Source: Ophiobolus disseminans (Eukaryota; Ascomycota; Dothideomycetes; Pleosporales; Phaeosphaeriaceae). Taken from it: a stretch of DNA of 64,000 nt. Below, piece by piece: positions 20,942-32,800 of the stretch; the stretch's first letter is position 1, and each line of letters opens with the position of its first letter. A program made the position numbers and the translations under genes. The notes below the pieces were generated by a model. The model did no database searches and was not told the DNA's origin. It saw only the letters and a program-made list of their open reading frames with translations. The stretch spans positions 1,213,766 through 1,277,765 of the forward strand of contig MU006218.1 of NCBI GenBank assembly GCA_010093685.1. Reading direction: 5' to 3'.

Positions 20942-23929
20942 CTAATAATCCATCAACGCTCCCGCCATCCTCCGCTGATATTTTTCCACAACCTCCCCAC
21001 ATCTGACCACCACACCCGCAGCAAGAACCCGAACCCTCTCATCCTCCTCACTCCCCGTGCCCAAGCCCTCAAACACCATCTTTACCCACGCTTGCGTCTC
21101 CATCAACTCCTTCCCGTGCTCCGTCGCCACACGCTCCTTGTTCTCATTTGTCTCCAGTATCATCAAGAACCCAAAGAGCACCGCGTTCAAAACTTGCTTA
21201 TCCTTTGCCGCAAGACTGCGCACTGAAAGCAAGAGATCCCAGTACTCGCGCGTCATCTGCGGAAGCGCGAGGGTGTTGGCACCCGAAGCGTTGAGCAGAA
21301 GTGAGAGGGTTTGCAGAAAGTTAGGCAGGAGATGCGTGGATGTGTAAATCGAGTCGTTACTTGCCCGCACTTGTAGCCACCAGCGGCCGGTGAGCGGGAA
21401 GAAGAAGTTCTCGGCTACGATCTTCGCAAGCGCGTTGGGTATGGGCTTTTGGCGCTTCTTCTCGACTTCCATGCGCGAGCTGAAGGTGCGCACTTTGAGG
21501 ATGTTGGGGCCGGTGAGCTGGTCAGCGGCTTGGGAAGCGAGGGGCGATAGCATCTCGCGTGCCATGCTACTTGAAATTTTCGCAACTGGATTTGGATCTT
21601 TATTTTCGGCGTATATCTTGTGGAGATGTGGCGGAAGTTGTTTGCTTGGGAACGAAGCAGCAGGTGGAAGTAAGTCTTCAGTTGAAGAGTCCTTCATACC
21701 AGCCAACTCTCGTGCCCCGAGGCCGAGGGTTGTGAGCATGACAATTCGTTGTGATAGGCTGTAGTCTCCTGAGAAGAACGATCGTACGAACCATTGCGCC
21801 ATTTGCACTGGTTTTGCAAGCAGAATGGCGATGAGAGCTTGTTGTCTCTGTTGTGTGAAGCCCTCGAGTTCAGAATTGTCTTGTAGGCCTGTCAAGATGA
21901 TCGCAAGGTCGTCGATATGATCAATGACTTCTGTGCCAAAATTGGCTTTGCGTCGAATCAAAGAGGCTGCAGTGGATAGTGCGAGAGCATGCCTATCATA
22001 ATCCTCTTCGTCCCGTAGACCCACGATAAGGTCACGAATGTAGACTGGTGCGGTTGGCCTGTTACGATTGATGATCGTGGGGTCATCATCGGAGTCTTCA
22101 GGATCGGAGTCTGGCTTCTCATATCTCACCAAATCGTCATCTTCATCTTCTGAATCTGAAAGGACTTCTATGATTCGAGGACCTTGAATCTCTGTGATCG
22201 ATGGTTTCGATAGCTTTGGAGTGGGCTTGCTTTTTTGTTCAGCCCGTTTCACAGCAGCCGTACCTTGAGCGGTAATATTTATAGCTGATATTTCTCCAAG
22301 CTTGTCGTCAATTTTGGTTAGCGCTTCATACCACCTCGCTTCGACTGCTTCGGCACCCTCCATTCCAAATTTGAGCTGCAGATCTGGTTTATCGACCATC
22401 TTCGATATAGCAACACCCACTGCAATACCAAGAAAACGTGCTCGTGGTGATGATGCGCCGATGCGATTTGACATTCCGCTGACGTGATATGATGACTTAG
22501 CCATCATAGTGAGGAACATCGGTTGTGAGCGCTGAACGTAACCACAGCACAGCGCCAGGTTTTGAGCGAGAGCTGAGGTTTATTAGCGTTGACAATTGGA
22601 CATGGATAGTAACGAGAACCTTCTTGCTGCACCAAGGGCGTGTGCTTGATGTACATTGAGTCTCCGAACATCTTAATACAGTTCTCTAGTAAAGTATACA
22701 GCTTGTCTGTCATCATTAGCACATTAATCTAAGGAGGACACTTCAAATGCTCACCTTCGTCTTGAGCTATCGCAGCCATCACGCTTCGACGAGTGCCCAA
22801 TGAGTCGTCCAGAGATGGCAATGTAGACCGAGTGAGTAATGAAACTAAGTGGTCTTTAAGAGCATCACTTTCTTTCGTAAGAATATGCAGTAATTTTGCA
22901 ATACCAGAGATCGTTGTGGAGGCGGGGATGGGTGCATCTTCAAGGTTGATATGGTCTGGAAAGAACTGTCGCCTGATGAAGAAAGTGATGATGGAGTTGA
23001 GATACTTTCGCTGCTCGAACGGCTTCAGTCGTGGTATGAGATCTGCCAACAGGGCAACAGAATCTGTATCCATAAGCGTGGAGGTTAATGACCCTATAAC
23101 GCGGTCTTATTTGTTAGCACATCTGCTCAGATGGCGAGGACCAGTACCTACCTGTGTAGCCCAATGTAAGGGCCTTTGAGCATACTTCCACCACCGCCGA
23201 CATATACTCCTCAGAATTATCCTTCTCTCTTATCAGAGTAGCGATATTGCGCCCAAGCCACTCAGCAAATGTGTTGCCATCTGCAATCCAGCTCCCATTT
23301 CTCGACGCCTGTCTACTTTTGAGCACATCTTCGGCTTCAGCCACGATCGAGATGAGACGACCGGAAGCCGTTTGCCCCAGATACTCTCGCCACATCAAAC
23401 TTTTCTGCATTGCATTCTTGCCATGAGCGTGTATATCATGTAATACCAAGCTTGAAGTTCCATCGCCTCGAAGAATCTGATTAAGAATATCTAGCAGGTC
23501 ATCCATATGGTCCGTTGGGTCTCGGTCCTCTCCTGGGGCCTTCTTTTTATTACAATCCGCGATAAGGGAACGCAGCCTCGTGATGGTATGACCTATGCCA
23601 ATCGGATTACGTAAGACCCTTGCAAAGAGCTTTTGCCGTGAAGACCCTCGTGACGGCCTCCAGTAATGTGGCACGGTGTCGTTGACAAGTTGATGCGCTA
23701 TGCTTGCGTTCAACGATTCCGGAAGTAAAAGACTAAACCCAACGGAAGTCATGTACTTCAAGGCATTTGTGACCGTCTGCTGGCTCGGTTGGCTTTTCAG
23801 AACGTCAAGTACAGATTCTGCAGAGTCGATATGCACTACATCCTGTATTCTCAGGCTGTTGATTTCCTGGAAAAGAGGCTGTGGCGCGTTGACTTTCTTG
23901 GTGGAAACCGCAGTGAGAAGGTCGGCCAT
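20942..23929 (-). CDS. tel2: Telomere length regulation protein Tel2 (TTT complex)
   Basis: Four exons (23929-23152, 23093-22755, 22706-22620, 22572-20942) give 2835 bases and 944 residues, close to other fungal Tel2 proteins. The introns are 58, 48 and 47 bases and all GT-AG. The Tel2 core domain is recognised by YIRDLIVGLRDEEDYDRHAL, RRKANFGTEVIDH and SGDYSLSQRIVMLTTLGLGA. A preceding segment (SYHVSGMSNRIGASSPRARF) is spliced in frame. An acidic linker (SDSEDEDDD) separates the N-terminal alpha solenoid from the core; in other species this linker is a CK2 phosphorylation site that recruits the R2TP chaperone. Tel2 with Tti1 and Tti2 stabilises the PIKK kinases TOR, ATM, ATR and others. The ATG at 23929 is the first in frame. 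Divergent from uba3. Confidence 0.92.
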
Positions 23930-24174
23930 GTTGGGAGGGATCGAGTCGAGGTGCACACTAGCTACAGTATCAATGGATCATTATGAAAAGAAGTGCGAAA
24001 ATTTACAGACGTATGCTGCAGGTAGAGAACGCATGGGAGTGATTGGCAATTCTTTGCAGAACCCACACCGTGCACTAGCGCGATTGCCCCACGCTAACTT
24101 CATGCGACCTTGATGCCTGCAACACTGTTTGCTCACCTTGCTTCTCTACACCTCCATTTCAAATCAACTACAAA

Positions 24175-25748
24175 ATGGATAACAAGGTCGAAGATAGCAC
24201 GCAGGAGGACGTCAAGGGCATTGCTGGTCCAGAAGTGGTGTCACGAGCACGATGGTATGCAGTTCTCCTAGCGATGTTGGTAGAGCTAACAGTATCGCCA
24301 TAGGAAGTATCTAGACAACTTCTTAACGAGGCCGGGCCCGTTCACAGACCCGGAAGCTTTCGATCCTGGGGAGGCTGCAATCGCCGGATTGGAGAGGAAC
24401 AAGATATTGTAAGCTCAAAGTAGTCGAGATCTAGCAACCAAGCTGACAGAAAGCAGAGTCATGTGAGTTTGCTTCACCGCATCATATATCGCAAAACACA
24501 GGACATGGCTCTAATGTTCATACAGCGGCGCTGGTGGGCTAGGATGTGAGATTCTCAAAAACCTCGCTCTCTCTGGGTTCAAAGATATTCACGTAATCGA
24601 CATGGACACCATTGACGTCTCGAACCTCAACCGACAGTTCCTCTTCCGCGCGGCAGACGTAGGAAGCTACAAAGCAGAAGTGGCCGCCAAATTCGTCGAG
24701 AAGCGCGTCAAGGGTGTCAAAATCACGCCCTATTGTGGCAAGATTCAAGACAAGGATGAAGACTATTACATGCAATTCGGCATGATAGTCTGTGGCCTCG
24801 ACAGCATCGAAGCACGCCGCTGGATTAATGCCACCCTTGTTGGCATGGTTGACGAAACCAACCCAGACTCCATGAAGCCCCTCATCGACGGCGGAACAGA
24901 GGGCTTCAAAGGTCAGGCACGTGTCGTATTACCCTCCATGACGTCCTGCATCGAATGCCAACTCGACATGCATGCCCCGCGTGCTGCGGTCCCTCTTTGT
25001 ACTTTAGCCACCATCCCCCGTCAACCACAGCACTGCATTGAGTGGGCGCACATCATCGCATGGGAAGAGCATCGCAAGGACGACACGCTCGATACCGACG
25101 ACCCGGAGCATATCACCTGGCTGTACCAGCGCGCTTTAAGCCGCGCCAAAGAGTTCAACATCGAGGGTGTCACGTACAGCATGACTCAAGGCGTTGTCAA
25201 GAACATTATCCCGGCTATTGCGAGCACGAACGCGATCGTAGCGGCCAGCTGTTGCAACGAGGCGTTCAAGATTGCAACCAACACGAATCCATTCTTGGGC
25301 TATCCGGAGAAGGACAACTACATGATGTACACGGGCGATGACAGCGTCTACACTTACACCTTCGAGCACCAGAAGAAAGACGACTGCCCCGTGTGCGGAT
25401 CCGGCAACATCGCAAGGCCGTTGACTATCAACCCCAACACCACGTTACAAGATTTCATCGACGGGCTGGCCGAGAGACCGGAAGCGTAAGTTCCTGACCT
25501 AATTCCTACTGATCGTCCGGTTGGACACGACATGACATGGACTGATTTGACCCGACAGACAACTCAAGAACCCAGCCATCCGCACCGGCGAGAAGTCTCT
25601 GTGGATGCAGCTCGCCAGTCTGCAAGAGCAGCTTCGCCCGAATCTAGACAAGAAAATGACGGAGCTCGTGGAGGAGGGCGAGGAGCTTACGATTACGGAT
25701 AAGAGCTTCCCGACGCAGTTCAAGTACAAGGTTGTGTTCTCGAAGTAG
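24175..25748 (+). CDS. uba3: NEDD8-activating enzyme E1 catalytic subunit Uba3
   Basis: Five exons: 24175-24254, 24304-24408, 24457-24462, 24526-25485 and 25559-25748. They total 1341 bases and 446 residues. The third exon is only six bases long. Without it the universally conserved nucleotide-binding loop cannot be formed; with it the protein reads KILVIGAGGLGCEILKNLAL. Other hallmarks are DMDTIDVSNLNRQFLFR, the zinc ligands CIEC and CPVC, and the catalytic cysteine C222 in VPLCTLATIPRQPQHCIEW. A C-terminal ubiquitin-fold domain recruits the E2 Ubc12. The enzyme works as a heterodimer with Ula1/APPBP1 to adenylate and thioesterify Nedd8/Rub1 for cullin modification. It is divergent from tel2, with 245 bases between starts. 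Confidence 0.95.
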
Positions 25749-25930
25749 GGGGCTTCAACGGAATGGTGGGATGGGGGAGCTGGGCATTACATTGAGCAGC
25801 AAGAAGCGGTGCAGGTAGCAGCATAGCATGGCGCAAGTCTTCATGAATGCATTTCTATGCTCATATACAAAAGCTCGCTGCATACAACCTCGAGCCACAG
25901 CTGCCATATATCCTACAACGCTCATGTCTA

Positions 25931-26990
25931 TTATACAGCAGCCATATCCTTTTGGTCCTTCTGCCCCTCCTCTCCCTCCAACTCTGCCTGCTCATCCACC
26001 TCATACTCCGTGCCAAACGCGGCCTCATCACCATCCGCAACCCTCCTAACCTTCAGCTGTGCCTCTGCCCCAAACATACCCACAACGCCGATCGTTCTTT
26101 CCAGCTTGCCCCAGATCTTGACAGGCGGTGCCTCTCCCTTGAACAGCTCACGGCCCTCATGTATGAGTTCCTGCGCCGCAAAGCTGTTTGGCGCATACTT
26201 GGGCTCATACGGCACACGATCCCACTCCTTGCGCTGCAGACGATACAGGTGCTTTACCATGCCGTCCGACAGTGTCAAACTAGGATCCACATCTGCCATG
26301 AGCTGCGCCTGCATAACAGGGCCTCCACCTTTCTTTTCGCGCTTCTTGGGGCCTTGGTCACGACCGCTTTGTCCTTTGTCTCCGCGTGGGCCTCCTTTGC
26401 CAGCTGAGCGTCCGCCCAGATTCGGGCCTCGATTTGGGCCTCGTGGGCCGCCCGCGTTCGCATTGCGGGTGATGTTCAGCTTGGAGGGGGCGCGTGCCAT
26501 CTGGCCTTCTGGCGGGGCGGAGCCATGTGTGGTTGTTGGACGGGCGGAGAACTTGGCGAAGCGGGGAGTTGTTGGGCGGGTATCAGATGCTCCTGACGCT
26601 TCGCCTGATGCACCGGAGCTTGTGCTATCGTATGGGACGCCTTCGCGGGGAGGAGTACGGCGGGCTGCTTGGCCACTAGGGAAGTTGCCTCGTGCTAGGC
26701 CGCCGGAGCGCTGGTTTTGGAGTCTCGTGAGTTGACTGAGGGCGGAGGCGGAGCGGGCGCGGCGGGAGTCGGGGTTTGCTGGAGCTGGGATATATTAGAA
26801 AAGGCGCCTAGAGGGCCATTGGATGTATGAAGAACGTACCTGGGGTGGAGGGTGCTTCACTGGGCCCATCTTCAAGCCTTCTAGTCGAGCTGGAGAATGT
26901 CTTTGAGAACCGTCTGGATGCAATTGAAGCATCAACAGCAAATGAATGCCGTAATGCACCCATCGGGGGGCACATGTGTCGTTGTGCCAT
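25931..26990 (-). CDS. Predicted mitochondrial protein, possibly mitoribosomal
   Basis: Two exons (26990-26840 and 26784-25931; intron 26839-26785, GTACGT to CCAG) give 1005 bases, 334 residues. Taking only the long open frame would start at an internal Met and miss the N-terminus. The N-terminus (MAQRHMCPPMGALRHSFAVD, then SRRFSKTFSSSTRRLE) is rich in Arg/Ser/Ala without acidic residues, like a mitochondrial presequence. The middle is Gly/Arg/Lys-rich (GPNRGPNLGGRSAGKGG). The C-terminal 120 residues look folded and conserved: SDGMVKHLYRLQRKEWDR, YAPNSFAAQELIHEGRELF and KIWGKLERTIGVVGMFGAE. I cannot name the family; a basic RNA-binding mitochondrial protein such as a mitoribosome subunit would fit. 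Divergent from cdc26. Confidence 0.72.
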
Positions 26991-27405
26991 GATCGCAATG
27001 ATCGATTTTCCCGCGATGCTGTCACCAATATCCTAACTTTTCGGCATCGTGAGGTCTTGGCATGACAGGGGTCTTCACGCGTCACTGATGGGGGCACGTG
27101 CTGAGCACTCACTGATTTGAGGCACATCCCGCACAATCACCCCTTCCAGCATCATAACAAATCTTATCGCGCAAAGGGTCAGATGATTAAGCGGCTTATC
27201 GTCTCATCGCGATTGTAAACAAACCGACTCACTTCATCCTCATCCTGCCTCCTACACCTCACTGAGCAACCCCACCGCAACACTTGTACAGCCGCCCAGC
27301 CAAGTCACTCATTTACATCAACCCACACTCTTTTGGACCGATAGTTTTAATTCGACCGCGACTTTCAGCTTACCATTTCTCAGCAGCGAGATAATTACCG
27401 CCAAG
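26991..27405. promoter_or_regulatory. Divergent promoter region between mitochondrial gene and cdc26
   Basis: These 415 bases lie between two start codons on opposite strands. The right half is pyrimidine-rich (CATC and CACTC runs), as expected for the cdc26 leader. No other feature is seen. Confidence 0.5.
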
Positions 27406-27627
27406 ATGCTCCGCCGCCCTGCGACCACTATCCAACTCTCGCAGGCAGACATCGACCAGTATGATGCCAACCGTGCGCGCAAAGTCTGGGAGGCGCAACA
27501 AGCCCAGAAACAGGCCTCATCGCAGTCCACCGACGCGACCGACAAGTCCAAAGACCAAGTTCAGCAAGTCCCTATGAAGAGCAAGAAAGACCGCATCATG
27601 GGCGGTGGTGGCTCACGGGGTGGTTAG
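27406..27627 (+). CDS. cdc26: Anaphase-promoting complex subunit Cdc26
   Basis: A single small exon of 73 residues from ATG at 27406. The N-terminus MLRRPATTIQLSQADIDQYD matches the invariant Cdc26 start (MLRR, then a Thr/Leu-rich strand and an acidic helix). In known structures this segment threads through the TPR superhelix of Cdc16/APC6 and stabilises it. A Gln/Ala-rich helix follows, and the protein ends in a basic and Gly-rich tail (KDRIMGGGGSRGG). Length is normal for fungal Cdc26. The product should be nuclear and part of the APC/C ubiquitin ligase that controls mitotic exit. Genes this short are often missed by annotation. Identification rests on the N-terminal motif. Confidence 0.82.
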   Translation: MLRRPATTIQLSQADIDQYDANRARKVWEAQQAQKQASSQSTDATDKSKDQVQQVPMKSKKDRIMGGGGSRGG

Positions 27628-28455
27628 CAGGCGCCCTCGACGCATGCCATTCTGCTCCGCTTCGACCCACCTGCTGTCACGTCTACTTCTTCAGCGCATT
27701 GCATTGCCGCCGGCGAAGCAACGCATGTTCTTGTACGCATTTGTGACGAATGACGGGACCCTGTACACTTCCAGAGCTTGATGGCCAGACTTCACCGGTT
27801 GTACTACGTTAGATGAATGTATGAGAGTGGTATTTTGGCGGGTTTGGGACACCCATTCGTGTGCTGACACACGGTCATTTTGTTTGGTACGTCAAAATGA
27901 GCCTTCCACAGATGCTTCCGCTCATATGTTACAGGATCACTACCTCTTTGGACACCTACATTGTCCTGTAATTGTCGGATTGAAAAGAATTGTCGACTAC
28001 GATGCCCTGTATTTCCTGTCGCGTTAGTGGGTGTCCTAGCAGAGACGTCCACATTCACACTCTGACACATCCCAGGACTCCACCCGTCGAACTTGTTCGA
28101 ATACGTTGTCTCGGTACCTAATGGGATAGGTTTGGATGGAATCGTACACTAATGTTTGAATTCGGTGCCATGTGTAAGTATCAGCCAGTGGCGAAGCTCA
28201 TGTCCTCACTAACGACGCAACAGAGCGCAATCGCACCCGTTGAGCAATACCAAGAGCGAGTGTCCATCGTCCTTGCTTCCTTCCCCACCTCGTGACAATA
28301 CCTCCCTATGTTTCTGTCTATGCCACTGGAATGCAATCGGTTCGCGCGACGCGAGGAATGCATCCTGCCATGATATCTAACTCCTGAACCTGCTGACCCC
28401 AGTCTTTCTCTGCCAGCTCCGCTTCCACTCACTAGTCCGAGCCGAGTAGAACATC
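27628..28455. other. Intergenic region with a short inverted repeat
   Basis: These 828 bases lie between cdc26 and the acidic secreted protein. They contain a perfect 8-base inverted repeat (TCATTTTG at 27875-27882, CAAAATGA at 27893-27900). No gene is supported; small open frames lack domains. Confidence 0.4.
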
Positions 28456-29844
28456 ATGTCTCGTCTTTCAGCAGCGTCAGTGCTGCTACTACTCTCGTTG
28501 CCATGTGGCTTTGCCATCCCTTTCGTTTCCACTGACCTACCTGCGTTTCATGTCCTGCATGCCGCACCTCCCGCTGCTGACGCTGTGACGACGGGAGAAG
28601 TGGCTGTTCAGACTGACACTATCGTCCCTCTTGTCCAGCCTCCACATGTTAGCACTGTAACTGGCGGCGTTCTCACCGAGGGCGCCACAGTCAATTCGCT
28701 CTCTGACCCCGTCCCTATCGAGCAGGGCATTGGCGATGACTCGGATTTAGAGGCTCTCGACGAAGACGAGGACGAGGAAGAGCTAGTAGGTGTTGATGAC
28801 GAGGACGAAGATGAAGATGAGGACGAGGAGGAGGAGCTAGTAGGTGTTGATGAAGAAGAGGGGGACGAGGAGGAGCCTGTAGGTGTTGATGACGACTCGA
28901 CCACGCCCTCAGCACTCGAAGAAGGAGACGAAGAGGAAGAGGAAGAAGAAGAAAAGGGAGGCGATGAAGAAGATGAAGGAGACGAAGAACTTGAAGAGGG
29001 AGATGATGAAGAAGACGAGGTTGAGGAAGGAGTCTCTGAAGAAGGAGTAGCTGAAGAGGGAGATAAAAGTGAAGTCGAAGTTAAGGAAGGAGCATCTAAA
29101 GAAGGAAGTTCTTCCGAAGGAGTACCCGAAGAAGAAGACATTGAAGAAGAAGCATATGATACACCCAGCCTTAACTTCCTCAGCATTGTCGACGCATTCA
29201 CTAACTTCATCACCAATCTCTTCGAAAAGTACACAACCGAAGCGGCATCCGCCTTGCTCCCCATCAGCACCGACCCAGAAACCTTCGTCCAAGCCGCAGA
29301 GGGACAAGCAGCCAACATCACTTCTACAGACACTACAGATCCACCAGACCTCGACACGGACGATACACCTTCACCGTCTCCATCTCCATCCCCCAGCACA
29401 CAAAACATCGACACGGAAGATCCAGCTTCACCGTCTCCAAACCCCATCAGAAACAGCACGACCTTCCTGTTTCCGATCCTAAACATCACTATCCTGTCAA
29501 CCCTCGCTGATGGCAGAGGCATCCGGCGCCCCATTTCCAAGCGCACCCCATCCCCAAGATTCGACCGCCACGTAGTCCACGACTTCATCGTAAAATGGCA
29601 CACTGTCGGCACCACGCTCGCCGACACAGGCCCCGCGCTCGTCAAGGGCCTCACGGCCATCTTCGAGGATCCATCCAATGCGCCGATACCCAGCGATGCG
29701 CAGTTCCAGGGCAAGTGGGCTGAGAAAGTGCGCAGGTTTTTCATCGAGTTTCACATGTTTGCGCAGGTGCTTGAGGATAATGCTGTGCCGCAGCAGGATA
29801 AGACGGATATTTTTGAGCTGCTGTTTGATGAGAGTCCTGAGTGA
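28456..29844 (+). CDS. Secreted protein with large acidic repeat region
   Basis: A single exon of 462 residues from ATG at 28456. It opens with a clear signal peptide (MSRLSAASVLLLLSLPCGFA). Residues of about 95-235 are almost wholly Glu/Asp, organised at first in units of an acidic run followed by LVGVD or PVGVD, three times. A hydrophobic helix-like segment (LNFLSIVDAFTNFITNLFEK) follows, then a Ser/Pro linker (PSPSPSPSPS) and a Lys-Arg site after ISKR that suits Kex2 cleavage. The C-terminal 110 residues look globular (HVVHDFIVKWHTVGTTL, EKVRRFFIEFHMFAQVLED). I do not recognise a family. Such proteins may be cell-wall or cation-binding proteins, but that is inference. Codon use in the acidic region is all GAA/GAG/GAC/GAT, so the repeat could change length readily. 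Confidence 0.75.
   Translation: MSRLSAASVLLLLSLPCGFAIPFVSTDLPAFHVLHAAPPAADAVTTGEVAVQTDTIVPLVQPPHVSTVTGGVLTEGATVNSLSDPVPIEQGIGDDSDLEALDEDEDEEELVGVDDEDEDEDEDEEEELVGVDEEEGDEEEPVGVDDDSTTPSALEEGDEEEEEEEEKGGDEEDEGDEELEEGDDEEDEVEEGVSEEGVAEEGDKSEVEVKEGASKEGSSSEGVPEEEDIEEEAYDTPSLNFLSIVDAFTNFITNLFEKYTTEAASALLPISTDPETFVQAAEGQAANITSTDTTDPPDLDTDDTPSPSPSPSPSTQNIDTEDPASPSPNPIRNSTTFLFPILNITILSTLADGRGIRRPISKRTPSPRFDRHVVHDFIVKWHTVGTTLADTGPALVKGLTAIFEDPSNAPIPSDAQFQGKWAEKVRRFFIEFHMFAQVLEDNAVPQQDKTDIFELLFDESPE
28741..29160 (+). repeat. Purine-rich acidic-codon repeat within the secreted protein gene
   Basis: About 420 bases consist almost entirely of GAA, GAG, GAC and GAT codons. A degenerate higher-order unit encodes an acidic run plus (E)LVGVD, repeated three times in the first third. 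Purine strand asymmetry is extreme. It is a candidate for length polymorphism between strains. Confidence 0.75.
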
Positions 29845-32800
29845 TTGTGGTAGGAAGATGAGGAGCAGGGAGAGGGTGGTTGTTGGGGCGTGTGTGAGAG
29901 GGAGGAGGATGTGGAAGATGGTGTTCATTATTAGGGGTGAGGTTGACTTTCAAATGTGTGGATTGATGTAATGGCATGATTGAGTGGATCAGGATGGAGA
30001 GTAGTACTGTATTTGAGATGCGATGTCAAATTGTTACACTTCTTGATAATCTAGATGCACATCAACGATTCCTTTAAGCTCTTGTCTGATGCACCTTCTC
30101 TGTTGCGGTAGCTATCACTCTGGTTGTGCTTCAACATGCGTGCTGCTTTGCTATCCCTTCGCTCTGGTTTGATTTACAGTCACGAAGTCCCAAAGTCTCT
30201 CCTTCGGCTGAAATGCATAAATAGGACATCGAACGGAGGGCCACCAAAGTACCTCATGGAAGCATTCCCGAACTGGACAAGAAGTATGCATAGTCCTCTT
30301 GTGCAGGTCTTGTTTCTAAGCAAGAAGATGTGGTCGTACAGTTACCAAGGTAATGTCATTTGGGCGAGTGTGTAGTAATCGAAGGCGTAGCTCGCACCAC
30401 GAGACACCGTAGCGCTGATGACGCGGAGCCAGACTTCGCTACGGCGTCATTCTCGCTTCGCTAGTCAACAGTTCAGGAAGCATAGGACAGACGACGCATC
30501 GTGTGTGTTTGACTGCGCTAGCCGACGTTAGGGCCCAAAGTCTGTTTTCTCAAAGACGGTTAGCTGCGAGATGCGAGATGTTAGTTTGAGCCAGAAACTG
30601 CAAAGACTGACTCGAGCTCGTTCATCCATTTCCCTCCACGATGTTCACGGTCCGTCTCCTAAGGTTTCGGCTCGACACTCGGCGAATGAGTTTCAACGGC
30701 ACTTCGACTCATACACATCCTGTGCGCTGATCTTGCCTCAACCCACGCAGTGGTCAGGCCGCCGAACATGACGTCCTCACAGAGTGAATCATGGCTAGGC
30801 TTCGAGCCTTGTTCACGTGGTTTCTCCAGCCTCTCGGTGCGATATCCACCAATTGCCCTTAGTGCACCTGCAGCCCCACAATGGAAACGTGCAGGCGACC
30901 ATGTGTCGAGCCATGGAACCTTAGGCGCGCTTCATGTCTCACTCTCGCGAGGCTGGGAGTCACAACGTTGACTCGGCTTGTCGTTTTCGATTCTCCGCTT
31001 GTTTGTTTCGCGCATTTGCAAGTTTGTAACTGTAGGGCGTTCCACACGGCTTGACGGTCTCATTATCCCGCAGCGCTACCGGAGCACGCTTCCGGTTGTA
31101 GAAGTAGCTTGGAGGGAAGGTCCACACTGGTGGGCGCGCCTCGAGGATGTGGCGTCCTGGGTTTGCGATTTGCATTTGTTCGACACGGGAGAGCGACATG
31201 TTCGATAAGAAATGGTGGGCGCGGGACGGATGCAGGGTGTCAACAACGTTGCATTTGCGCCTCCAAATTTGCTTTTTGCGCGAACATCATCAGCATAGCC
31301 AAAAGCAAGCCTCGGCTCCTCCCGATAATGTCGCGTGGAGATTGGGATGATTGGGACGGCGAGGTCGTATCTTGAGATGATACCTGTCAAAGACGGCCCG
31401 CAAAATTACCTCATCGGGCGCCCAAATCGCTTCTGGAAGCTCTGAGTGGAAGGTGTGATTCAATGATCGCAAGGTAACCCGAAAGGCGTAGATTGAATGA
31501 ACGCTTGGTTATCGCTCTTTGTGCAGCAGAGGGAGCGGGATGATGCATATTTAGTAAACAAATACGTGATCTGGGGAAACTTTCTGAAAGTGCGGAAGCA
31601 TGTGGCCCTGGTTAGATGGTCTACTGCGGCCTGATAGCCGACCTACCTCCCATGGTGCATTACATTTGGATTTGTGGCTGCAACGAATGATATCCCAAGA
31701 ACATCCTAGAAGAATGATCCTAGCCTAGAACCAGAAGACAATGGGTAGAGTCGGTAGGAAACGTATGGTATCTTGCAAGAGCCTGACCGCTTCGCACAAT
31801 ACGTCCTGAAGAAGTCCACAGGAATCGCACTAATTTGCAGTTGCTTTGCACAAAAGGGTAAGCAGCTGTTCTACGTGAGTGCCCTCGACGGTCTCGGGTT
31901 GCTCTACTGTGTTGTGTTCCACGCAGAGCTCCCATCTCTTATGTCTCATTAAATTGATCACCACGATGCGGGACTGATGGAGTCGCCGGAGATCCTTCCG
32001 AAGGCCACGAAATCATGGTGGTGGGAAGCAGCGGAGGATGAGACGAAAGTAGCTACAAACGCTAGCTCAACGGTCGAACTAGCAAGTCTTGACAAGTTGC
32101 TCATCGTTTCAGCGTCTTCTAACAGAGGTAGGGTGTATCCTAGCATTCTAAATGCGATGGTATTTTTGCATGGTGAGGGTCAATTACATGTTCCCAAACG
32201 TTCAGATGTTAGTTTCTGCGTCGCATCAGCCATAGTCCACGACAATTGAAATTCCCCGCCAATGGTACAACAGTATGCTGTCATAACGCCCAAGACATCA
32301 AGATGGTTAGGAGTGTTTACAAGCGAAGGCGTAATGGCGCAGGCACAGCGCAGGAACGGGGCAGGAACTGCCGCTACTGCAATCCTGCAAAATGCGCCGT
32401 ATAGCGGCTTGGGCGAGATGTGTTCGGCGCAGACTGCAGCTAGAATGGAAGATATTGAGCGCAGGTCAGTGGTTCAGGTTCATGAATGACAGTGAAGTGC
32501 GTGTCGCTAACGTTATTGGACGGTGGAATGGCTATTGGCGAGTCGCAGTGATCTCGATGAAGCTTGGAAGGAAGGTTCGGAATGGTGACTAAGCCCCACT
32601 CATGCTAGCGCAATGTGTCCGCACGATCAACGTCTCACCGACCGAGGAGGAAGGGATGCCGCCTTCGAGTCTTTGCCTCAAACTTCGCCATCTTCCGTCC
32701 AATGAGACCATCTTGTTCTCGGGTTCTCGCGCGTCTTACGCGTTTGTTGAGCCCGACCAGGAACCCCCCCACATGCGGACAGTAGCTCGCAAACACCGAG

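Noticed and set aside
25857..26735. 292-codon plus-strand open frame
   Set aside because: Antisense shadow of the mitochondrial-type gene, which has a supported splice and presequence.
28608..29744. 378-codon minus-strand open frame
   Set aside because: Poly-Ser shadow of the acidic Glu/Asp tract on the plus strand. It has no start context.
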